NCBI GenBank assembly: GCA_045837725.1
Contig: JBEWZL010000123.1
Coordinates: 248,001-312,000, forward strand
Origin: Vermamoeba vermiformis
Lineage: Eukaryota; Tubulinea; Echinamoebida
Length of the DNA stretch: 64,000 nucleotides
Direction: 5' to 3'
Shown here piece after piece: positions 45,409-55,157 of the stretch (its first letter is position 1; each line of letters opens with the position of its first letter). Below the pieces are notes generated by a model, which saw nothing but the letters and a program-made list of their open reading frames with translations, had not been told where the DNA came from and did no database searches. Both the position numbers and the translations under genes were made by a program.

Positions 45409-47149
45409 ATGCAGGAGAATCTTCCAGTCGAAATATTGCAACATATTTCGTTGTTTATGGACGACAGAACACGCAGATTTATGCGCCTCGCAAGCACAAA
45501 ATGGTTCAAAATAATTAATTATAACAATTTCACATGTTATTTTGTAAAATCTCTACAAAGCCTGAAGGAACTGAGCGCGAGATTATCAAAATATCAAAAT
45601 CAAAATATTTGCCTTGACGCTATTGAAGAGCTCACCAATCGACGAAACGCAATTAATCGATAACATCAGTATATTAACAAATCTGGTATCGCTCTCGCTT
45701 GACTCATATTTTTACGTTTCCCGCCACCGAGATCAATGGATCAAGCTGACATCCTTGACGAAGCTCAACTACCTCGATATCAAGGTTGAATATCCTATTG
45801 AATTAGCAAAAAGATTAACACAACTAACGAGCCCGAAGTTTGATCGTTTCAATCTGTCCTTTGTAGATGTAGCTGAAGTTTTAGCGCTCAACTCGAACAT
45901 ACAATCATTAGAAATAGCCACTAGATCTAGCAATCAAATCGATGTATTTGCATCGATAGCTAATCCAAGCATATTAACTAAGCTCAAAGTGGATTATTCA
46001 AGAACTCACTGGATCGAGCCAAATAACGAGTTCAGCATGTCAAAATTGATCAATTTGAAATGGTTAGAATATTATGAGTATCGCAATATAGAGAGATGTT
46101 TTCCAATTGGTAGTCTGACTTCATTAGAGTATCTCTCATTGACAGTAGATCAACATCTGTCCGAACAGTTCGACCAAAACACCAATCTTACGGGTTTGGA
46201 AATTACCAGCAAATACGCCACAGCGCAGTATCTCGAAAATATCTCCAAATTAACCAAACTCCAAAAATTATCGCTTAAAACACCACGCAACAGCTCCGCT
46301 TACAAATTTTTGACGGCATTGACAGTACTATCAGATTTCACTCTATGGTACTTTGCTCAAGATATTCACGAAACATTAAGTCTTATTAATACCGCACAAT
46401 TAACGCGCCTGTCGGTAACCTTCGCGCCAACCACTTCTACATGCGATCCGATCTGTCGCTTTACCAGCTTGCAAGAATTAATACTCCGAACTGATGCTAT
46501 TATCAATATTAACTACAGTTCTATAAGTACATTAACGAATTTAACAACGTTATACCTGCTATTGGAGGCTAATAACATCGACTGTTTACTACATCTGAAA
46601 AAGTTAAAACACTTGGTGATTGATTCAACAGACAATCAGCTATTGAATGGAGTCGATTTTAGATCATTACCCGATTTAGAAATGCTTGAAGGTCCTTTGT
46701 TGGACAGTAACACGTTCAACTCACTTGTGTCCGCGACCAACTTGACGAGTCTCAAGATCCATTTGTCGGATGAAATCAAGACTTACAACTATAGTATACT
46801 CACAAGACTGCCATTGCGAGAGTTTATCAATAACGCAAAGACTAATAACGATGATACATTGTGGCGAGCATTAGGTCAAATCACCACCCTTGAAGCGATC
46901 TCCCAACAAAGTCTCGATAGCGATGAAAAGATGCTGTACTTGACTAAATTGTCGCGTTTGACTAGCCTGAAGATTTTTCACTCGGAGAATATGACTGGAA
47001 AGCATTTGACAGCATTGACATCGATTCAAGTTCTCACGTTCAAATCGGCCAGATCCATCTTCAGCAGCCATAACGATCCCTATAAAATGCGCATTGAACT
47101 GGATAATTTAGAGATACACTTGCCTTATTTGTATAGTAAACAGTTGTAG
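45409..47149 (+). CDS. Intronless F-box protein with leucine-rich repeats; one apparent +1 frameshift
   Basis: The N-terminus from ATG 45409 is an F-box (NLPVEILQHISLFMDDRTRR, FMRLASTKWF). The remaining ~500 residues are irregular leucine-rich repeats (LTNLVSLSLDSY, LINLKWLEYYEY, LTSLEYLSLTV, LTVLSDFTLWYF, ATNLTSLKIHLS). The two parts are in different frames. Between 45574 and 45661, most naturally near 45613 (NICL to TLLKSSP), one base must be skipped, and the total length is one base more than a multiple of three. Both parts look fully coding. FBXL-type proteins use the repeats to bind ubiquitylation substrates. It has no introns, unlike most neighbours. Confidence 0.72.
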
Positions 47150-47218
47150 GGATAAAAATTCTTGCGGGCAAATTTTCTGCGATCGTGTCTCGTTTGGTTT
47201 AGTTTTGTACAATTAATA

Positions 47219-49646
47219 ATGAAGACCATAACGCTTGTGCTTGTTGCGTTGATTGCAATCAATGCAGTCCTCGCTGCAACAACCGTTAATAAGATCAAGT
47301 CAATGCCTGGGTTGGTAAGTGACCAAGATCGCGAGTAAAACTATAAGTGCAATAGAAATTAATTATTCTCCCAATATGGAGCAATTAGTTGATAAAATTC
47401 CAACCTCGCCAACCGCTAGATTTTTTATTTTAATTTTCGAGTTCAGAAAATCTGTAATAAAATTGCCAAGCATTTTACAGGCAACTAATGCGATGGTATT
47501 CAACATTTCTACATTAAACAATTATTTGTTGGACGCGACACAGAAATTTTCGATCTACTTTTCGGCTGCAGATTCCATTGCTTACGTTCCATTTGATAGC
47601 GGTCCAATCCGTTCACTATGTACTCAGGCTTCGTGCAAATCAATAGTGGCAAAAACCTCTTCTATTGGTTCGTGGAATCGCTGAACAACCCATCGACGGA
47701 TCCAGTGGTTTTATGGCTTAACGGAGGTACTATACCACTTTTAAATATAGCCAATTGTACCAAATATAATATACGACTGGCAACGACAGTTGATTAATAT
47801 ACTTTTTAAGGACCTGGTTGCTCTAGTCTCGGAGGATTTTTGGCTGTAAGTCACTGCCTCACAAAGAAATTACTCTTCAAAATCCTTTATCATTTTTGCC
47901 TAATAATATGATATTATAGGAACATGGCCCCTTCGCGCCTGATCAAAACGGAAATTTGGTTCTGAATCCTTACACGTACGAGATCCGCAATTAGTTTTGG
48001 TAGATTTGCTAACAGTTTTTTAGGTGGGCTCGTGTAGCGAACATTCTTTATTTAGAATCACCTGCTGGGTTAGTACTATAATACTAATACAATAATAGCG
48101 TTGAGTTATCTTATCGTGTCCTTTAGCGTTGGTTTCTCCAACTGGATCGGCGAAGAAAGATTCACCGATTTGATCACCGCGCAAGACAATCACGAATTCA
48201 TTACTAAGTGGTTCCAATTGTTCCCTCAATTCGCTCAGGTACCTATAATATTCCATTGAATGGATCCGAATCCCGATCTCACCCTCAATTTCTCAGAATG
48301 ACTTCTATATTTCTGGAGAATCATATGCAGGTTAGTACTGCGACTTCAGTTACATACATATTAGTATATTGAATGCTCGTATAGGACACTACATCCCAAC
48401 TCTCGTGAATCAGATCTACAACGCGACTAGCACTCAACCAAATGTGGCTCCTCAATCCAACTTCAAAGGATTCTTAGTAGGCAATCCTTCGACTAAAGTA
48501 AGCTATCAAAATAATATAATATAATATTTAAACTAGAATAACAAACAATTCGGTACGTCAAAAAAAAATGTGCTAACTTTTTATATCATTTCTAGTTGGG
48601 CTACGATAAGGCTGAGTCCTTAATCCTTTACTAGTAAGTAACAATAAGAGTATTGTATATGCACAACATTGCTAATATTTGTTTTTCAGCCAAACTCACG
48701 GCATGATCCCGATGAGCGCTCAGTACACTCCGACCGGAAACTTCGATGTGAGTGACTTAATTTAGCCAAACTAATTGTTCTAATATTTACTTGCCTAGCC
48801 TTATGATATTTTGAGTGATGTTTGCGAAGCTACTGCGTTGATGAACTACATCCGTTTCCCGAACCACATGAACGTGCTCGACTCTAAACGAGTTCGAAAT
48901 GTCCCTAATAGACCTGAATGCATTGAAACCTATGTGCATACCTATCTTAACGTACGTACACAGTATTAAATATTGAATCATTTTCGAAGAAAAATTTAGT
49001 TTGCGCGGGGTCATGTTTCAGACATTGAGTACGCTATACTAATTATTATATTATGCCTTCAGAGAGCTGATGTGCAAGTAGCCCTCGGCATCATCTCTTC
49101 TGATGCGGGTAATGCTACTTATCCTTGGAACCAATGCAATGAAATTAACTACTTATACGGTCCTGAGCCGATGATGCCGCTCTACATTACCTTTATGAAC
49201 AACACTAACTACAAGATCCTCGTATTCTCTGGTACGTATTAGCATATTATTAATCAAATAGAGGTTTAAAACAGTTAGTGATATTTAGTTTTCGAATTTT
49301 TTTCAACCACTGACGAAGATACTTTTCATGACAGGTGACCAAGACACAGTGATCAATTTCATCGGTACTGAGCAGTGGATCTATAATACTGGCCGTCCTA
49401 TTGTCGATGATTGGGCTCCTTGGTATTATTCACGTGATGGCTCCGAGAACAATCGTCAGTTAGGTGGCTGGATCGTCCGATTTGACCGCATCACTTTTAT
49501 GACGGTTAAAGGCGCTGGTCACATGGTACGATATCATAGCGTCATATTATAAGCATTATTAACCTCATATTTAATAATTTTAGGTTCCTTGGTCCCAACC
49601 TGCTCCCGCTTTAGAAATGTTCCGAAATTTCTTGTTCAAGTTCTAA
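47219..49646 (+). CDS. Secreted/lysosomal serine carboxypeptidase (S10)
   Basis: Fourteen exons sum to 1290 bases (429 residues). A signal peptide is present ([20 protein letters not shown]). Then come the family marks: SMPGL...[39 protein letters not shown] (oxyanion region), [26 protein letters not shown] with the catalytic serine, the catalytic Asp in FSGDQDTV and the catalytic His in GAGHMVPWSQP. The exon joins reconstruct each motif across introns, which supports the splice model. It removes C-terminal residues from peptides in acidic compartments, where an amoeba digests prey. Confidence 0.93.
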
Positions 49647-49740
49647 ATTATTTATTATAAACAGCTGTTTAAGGCTTAGAAAACATTGATTATATAATTT
49701 CATCATATATGATATTAGATTAGTAATTTAGACCGATTTT

Positions 49741-50495
49741 CTATTTTGGATCTGCTGCCACCACGAGTTCACCAATTCTTTGCAAAAGTGCGTTGGTCAT
49801 AGCCCAAGAATCCTCCAGTACTTCCATTAACCGCGTTACTTGTCGCTCAGGCAACTCAGCGAGGTGTTCAATGCCCATTTTCTCGTGTTCGTTATCGACC
49901 TCTTTATGCGCCGCAAAATAATGGAACTTATTTTCGGGGTCAATGGCGGATTTGGTTGCCTCGTAGAAAATATTGGCCCCTGACTCTAGTACCAAGTTAA
50001 CCATGACTATTTGTTCAGGCAGAGAATAGGACAGGATCTTAGAAGGGAACCAACAACAGAGCGCCTCTAAAACTGGATCTTTCTTCGGCTTGGAACCACC
50101 AATATTATTCTTATTCTCCCTATCTTTTTTTAATAGATCGTCGTGGCCAATTTCTTCGTTAAAGTGCTGTTTAAATATAGCTAAAAATGCGGGATCGTCA
50201 CAGAGTCCCGTTTTCAGCATCATCAGCCTTTGAAATTGAGATGCCCATACTTGTAAATAAGCCAAAAATAATTGTCTTCGATCGTCGTTGCAAAAGTAGC
50301 CTTGGTCAATGAGCTTAAACAAATAGTTGTTCTTAAAGTTTCTTTTAAACTCTTCGTTTGCTTCGCAGATCCGATCAGCTGAATCTATTTTACCAGCCAT
50401 GTGTATGAATGAAACAATTAAAGTGAGATCCGATGGGCTCACTTGTGTTCAACGAAAATAATTTGAAAAAACGAAAGAAAGTTACCGTCGTTCAT
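49741..50495 (-). CDS. Haem-oxygenase-like diiron oxidase/oxygenase family protein
   Basis: Two exons (50495-50486 and 50441-49741) encode 236 residues. The short first exon MND joins to VSPSDLTL in phase; ATG 50400 (MAGKIDS) is an alternative start. The protein is all-helical with metal-binding motifs of the TENA/PqqC/HDO superfamily: HFNEEIGHDDLL, then E in NIFYEATKS, and HYFAAHKEVDNEHEKMG (H...D...EH). Members use non-haem iron for oxidative chemistry or act as metal-binding scaffolds. A partner enzyme or substrate is not evident from the neighbours. Confidence 0.75.
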
Positions 50496-50717
50496 TTTGA
50501 GACCCCTGTGCACAAGTAGTTATTGTCTCACGAAGACTTTGTGCGTGGACTCTGTTTGCAAGAACGTGAACGTTACGCATTATTCGAAGTGTGATCCAAA
50601 ACAAGTTCGTAGCGGATTCAATTCTTCGTCTTTTACTTTTCGCTACCAATTTTCCCACATTAATTGCTGTAAGTTAACTCTACCAGATTTAAATAGCATA
50701 AACATTTGTTATTCTAA

Positions 50718-50742
50718 TCGAGCTCAAGAGCTCAAAATCCAT

Positions 50743-50774
<32 letters not shown>

Positions 50775-50853
50775 GGCCCCTGCGCAAGGATGACATTAAA
50801 GAGTGAGAAGGAACTAACTACCCCTCGGGGTTTATTTGTATTTATTTTTTTTT
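50718..50853 (+). ncRNA. U6 spliceosomal snRNA
   Basis: The central block at 50745-50794 matches U6 almost base for base: AAAATTGGAACGATACAGAG, with the ACAGAGA box at 50757-50763, then AGATTAGCATGGCCCCTGCG and CAAGGATGACA (catalytic AGC and internal stem-loop). A perfect 5' stem-loop GAGCTC-AA-GAGCTC lies at 50720-50733. A Pol III stop of nine T follows at 50845-50853. The 3' part is unusual: it carries a CCCC-TC-GGGG hairpin at 50821-50830. U6 pairs with U4 and U2 and forms the catalytic core for the many introns in this genome. Confidence 0.93.
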
Positions 50854-51198
50854 GCTGAGAGCCACACGTGCACGGACATAGCGGCCAGTACCGGCAGTGT
50901 TCCACAGTCAACCAAGACACGGCCTGATCTTCAATACCGCTCTCGTAGTCACCAGCGGAGAGGTGGTCGATTATAACAGGGCGCTTGCGTGGTTTCAGCT
51001 GGCCTGAGTCAGTTGCAGCGATTCTTGACCCGTCGTCTCCTCTGCAATAGCCGTCTGTGGGGCTAGGGTAGGTTGTTGCGTAACACCTTCAATTTCCGAT
51101 CAGACCAGTGTGCTTAGCGAAGGTCTATGACCAATCAGATGAAACCATGCGGTATGATTTCCTCGCCAGTAGATTTCATTTCCTTGCGGTACTGCTGC
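50854..51198. other. GC-rich stretch without a recognised gene
   Basis: These ~345 bases are clearly richer in G+C than the flanks (by eye over 50%, against about 40%). Several frames look protein-like in pieces (minus strand: IEGVTQQPTLAPQTAIAEE; KPRKRPVIIDHLSAGDYES; AGTGRYVRARVALSKKK) but in three different frames with no clear splice sites. It may be a decayed gene or a structured RNA. It lies between U6 and the 3' end of the Atg22-like gene. Confidence 0.35.
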
Positions 51199-53733
51199 TC
51201 ATTTTGAAAATTCGAGAATGTTCTTTGCAACAGATGCCTTAAATGTTATCATACTTGAGCTCTTCTGAGCATTCTGTTCTAAAGCATTATCAGCGTGCAA
51301 AATCTCTTCGTTCATGACTTTGCTGAACTCCTTCACATCTTGCACGCCTTGTGGGACGCTGACTGATTTGAGCAAGATTGGAATTGGCACAATGAACGCT
51401 ACTAAGAGGTAGACAAGGCCCCAACGAAGCTTGCCTGTGACTTCTACGATTGCTGCGACGACTAATGGGCCGATCCAACTACTTCCTATTAATAGAAGAT
51501 GAATTTAGCTTTCACGTGAAAAAATTGGATCCGCACAACTTCCGTACTTAAAGTACGATAATATAAGCAAAAAATGATTGTGTGGGTATTTTAACGTATT
51601 GGCCCTGTCGGCTCGTACCTTTATCTGAAATTTCAAAGAAGCCGAAGAATTCTGACTCGTGCCCGGGCGGTGTCAAAGTACTCATCAACGCGCGACTGAA
51701 AGACTGCACGCTGCCGAGATTGAATCCGTAGACTACCGCAAAGATGTGTAACTCCCACTCGTACTTTAGACCTATCAGAAACAAGCAAGTTAGCGGCTGT
51801 GATTGTTATAGTCATGAAATTTCGTACCGAATGGCACTGGCAATAGTCCTATGAGACCATAAATAGGCAGCAATAAAAACAAGCAACAATTGATCACGAT
51901 AGCTGTCTTCGTCTCGTAGCCTAATCGCTTCTTCAGCCACAGCCAGAACACGTTGCCAATTAGTGCTGATAATGGCACTTCAATGATCATCAGTAGCAAT
52001 GTTATAGTCGATGCTTGCATGTCTTCGTTAGCGAATAAAATTCCAACGGATCTAGATCCAGATCCGATTAGTCGCAAAAAAGCTAGCTTTTGGATCGAGT
52101 TTTGAAAACTTACGCAACAGTCGAGTAGCCATCAGAGTATATAAAATACGCTAATAAGAACTTTAACGTGTTTGGCAACTGCTTCAAGTGCTTCATCGTT
52201 GATTTCACTGAAAAGTAATATCGTGTGATTAGTCACTTTTCAAACCTTCAGTTGGACTTACATGACAATAGCGAGACCTTGAGATAGTTTGTTCCAGGAG
52301 GTAATGGAGGCCTTACTAATGTGTTAATATATAATGTCCCTAGTCAAATAAGGAAGACGTACCCAGGTCTCGGTTTGAGCCAGATGAACGTGAAAAATGA
52401 CACGCAAAACCAAAATATTCCAGCTAATGCAATGGATAATCTATAGCGGAATATTAATACATTCATATATACTATTATTATATATCATAATTATAGATGT
52501 ACCTATATCCTGGTGTTGCATCAGTTTCGATCGACTTGTATTCTTCGCACGCGAATGGCACTTGAACGGATCTGCTCATCAACAGCACCACAGGCACGCT
52601 AACTATTAATAAGAACACGCCTGATATGTAGCCCATGATGTAACCTCGTGTGGAAAACGAGTTGTTGAGCGATTCTTCGACCTATCAAAAAAACTTTGTG
52701 TTAATAACTCGAACTTTGTATCTGCGACTAATTTCCTTTTTTGGAATCATAAATATGACAATTAGCATACTTGCAAAGATTAGAGTTAAAAAGTGCTTGA
52801 AAAAAGTCGCATTAAATTTCAAGTCCGAAAAATAAATTGACTCTACTAACCTCTAATTTCTTATCATTAGGTGCCTCTGTATATTCAGGATGGCTCTTAA
52901 CAAGTAGCGGCAAAAATGCGTTGTAAAATACAATGCTTGATCCGTAAAGTACGTTGGTTAACACGATCAGTATGCCGATCACCCAGTATAGACTAGAACT
53001 CGTAAAAAATGATACACTGATTGTTAATAATGATCCAGATATTGCTGTGACTATTAATAGCTTTTTTCTCATGTTTCCATAGTCAGCCATGGCACCTAAA
53101 AATTTCGATCGGATTTGGATCTCATTTTGCGGTGTTTAGATTGAGTCGACTTACTTATACATATGAATGTTATGGCTTGTAATAATACGGAGAACGATAT
53201 GAAGTAACTTGCAAACGACGCAGGCCGCATATTTATCGCGCCAAATTGTACGCGACAAGTCTCGTCTAAAAATAACATAAATCATTTAAAATTATCCCAA
53301 AGACCTATTTAGCATATAGAGGATCATATTATGAACATTTAATATGCTCGAAAATATTTGACTCGTACCTGAGGCTTGTTTAGCCATGTCATTTGCTAGG
53401 AGCGGGACGTAAGCTGAAACTACAACACTAAAATTGATGGTATTAATTTTAATATAACCGTATATAATGTAATGTACCTCGAGAATACTGAATTAGCAGC
53501 ATCATATAAATACCAACCTAAACAAAAATATATCAAAATTAATTTTCCCTTTGTTTACTATTTTAAGCACTGATAATTTGTTTGCATCAATATAAATACG
53601 CAAGAATTAGTATATTTGTGCGGATTTTACCCCAGAGCTCTTTGTTTGTGGTTACTGGCGGTTTATTCTGAAACTCGATAAGATTATTGACATCTGGCTC
53701 TTCGAGAGGAACTTCGATATGATCCTCAGCCAT
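51199..53733 (-). CDS. Atg22/UMF1-like major facilitator transporter
   Basis: Start MAEDHIEV at 53733 and about 12 exons. Family signatures are in order: ELWGWYLYDAANSVFS (family: GWYLYDFANS), ADYGNMRKKLL, FSTRGYIMGYISG, LKFLLAYFIYSDGYSTVA, NVFWLWLKKRLGYETK, SRALMSTLTPPGHESEFFGF and SSWIGPLVVAAIVE, with about 12 hydrophobic helices. Yeast Atg22 exports amino acids from the vacuole after autophagy; others in the family are less defined. The exon joint near 52210-52265 is uncertain: the canonical GTAAGT donor gives a one-base phase clash, whereas a weaker GTCTCG donor keeps the frame (KLSQ|VKSTMKHL). A long polar tail follows the last helix. Confidence 0.85.
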
Positions 53734-53916
53734 TTTCTACAAACCTATTATATAATATATAAGTTTTCTTTTTGTTTGTGGCTGCCACCTCAAAAACTAA
53801 AACAAAATAATGTTCTTACCCGTGTTCAGCAAAAGCACACGAGCTTTTTTTGCGCTTTCTTTTAGAGACCTGCTCTCTCGTTACCGCTTTTAATCGAATT
53901 ATATTATATATGTAGA
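53734..53916. promoter_or_regulatory. Short bidirectional promoter region
   Basis: Only 183 bases separate the start codons of the Atg22-like transporter (minus) and the SET protein (plus), so both promoters must overlap or lie very close. Confidence 0.5.
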
Positions 53917-54828
53917 ATGTTGGCGAGATCTGTCGGTCAAGTGCTTCAGACTTGCCGCCAAAAGTTACAACTGTCAAATCCAACTCAAAAGGTAATATAC
54001 TGCCCGAAATATTCTCATTAAATATATTCCAACAGCGTTTCATTTTAATATTGGTAAAGCCTCTAAATTTGGAATAAAAATCGAAAGATGTGTTTTATTT
54101 ATTCCTTAAATTTGATAATTATAGCCTCGTTTTTTAATTTAATGTTGTGCACCGATTCGATAGCGTGGCATGTACATATTTGTTGCTTTTTAATTAATAC
54201 TACTTAATCGAAATTAATCCTTCTCAGATCAGGGTACGAAAGTACGGCTCAGTGCCGCCTAATTGGCCTAAAGATATTAAATACCTCGATGATATTGATT
54301 GGAACGGTCATCAGAATCACATTCAGAGCCATTTGAAAGTGTCAGATCGAGATCAGCAAAAACAGCTTTCGTTTATTGAGCCTCATCGCACTGTCGTGGA
54401 AGTTAAACGCATCGATGACCCTGCTCATCCATTATATGCTCAATATGGACTATTTGCAAAGAGCAATATTGAAGCCAACACAATTATCGGTCAATACACA
54501 GGAGAAATCGTGCTCGATCCGAAAAACTCTAATTATGCCTATTGGATCGGGTCTATTGGAGAAACTAGTTACTACTTGGATGCTAAAGTGCGTAATAGTA
54601 ACAATAGGTATTACGCACTGACTATGGCTAACTGTTTTACTGTAGGTAGCCGGCAACGAGATGCGATTTATAAATGATTACCGTGGCATCGGAAACGGTC
54701 CTAATGTAGTATTTGCAAGGATATCACAAAGTAATGGAATATTTACGGGCCTTTATCTCGTTACGTCACGGAAAATTAGCGCTGCGGAAGAATTTTTGGT
54801 CGACTACGGATTTGGCTTTTGGATCTAA
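53917..54828 (+). CDS. SET-domain lysine methyltransferase-like protein
   Basis: Three exons (53917-53991, 54228-54591, 54650-54828) encode 205 residues. The N-terminus (MLARSVGQVLQTCRQKLQLS) is amphipathic and basic and could be a mitochondrial presequence. The SET domain covers most of the rest: YGLFAKSNIEANTIIGQYTG, GNEMRFINDYRG (pseudoknot motif; family usually N-x-x-R-F-I-N-H), then AAEEFLVDYGFGFW. The join at 54591/54650 restores DAKV-PGNEMRF; other splice choices break the motif. SET enzymes methylate lysine in histones or other proteins. The H of the NHS/C motif is replaced by D (INDYRG), as in several SET proteins acting on non-standard substrates. Confidence 0.85.
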
Positions 54829-55157
54829 ATGTAAGCCATTTGTTTTTCTCCATAATAATACCTTTCGCAATTCGCTTTATTTTGCGCGAGTGGGAGTTTG
54901 AATCCTCCTGCTTTTCAATCTTTTAACCTTATTTGTAGAAATTGTTATTATTACAAATTTATCCAAAATCACCTCGCCATAATCTCGCCACTACTTTGTG
55001 AACTCCAGAAATTCTTAACCCGTCAAAATTTAATTCCTTTTAGCTTTAATTTAACCAAACAACACCACACAGAAGAAAAAAATTCTCTGCAAGGTCGGAT
55101 CTTAAGAAGACTTTCACACTTAACAAATAGAGGCTGCTTCTATCAAACATATATACC
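54829..55157. other. Intergenic, no gene seen
   Basis: About 330 AT-rich bases. A stretch at 54890-54906 (GGGAGTTTGAATCCTCC) resembles a tRNA T-arm, but no cloverleaf surrounds it. The region presumably carries the promoter of the second RhoGAP-like/RasGEF gene. Confidence 0.4.

Noticed and set aside
54850-54910. tRNA-like T-arm sequence GGGAGTTTGAATCCTCC
   Set aside because: The stem pairs poorly and no D-arm, anticodon arm or acceptor stem can be drawn upstream.
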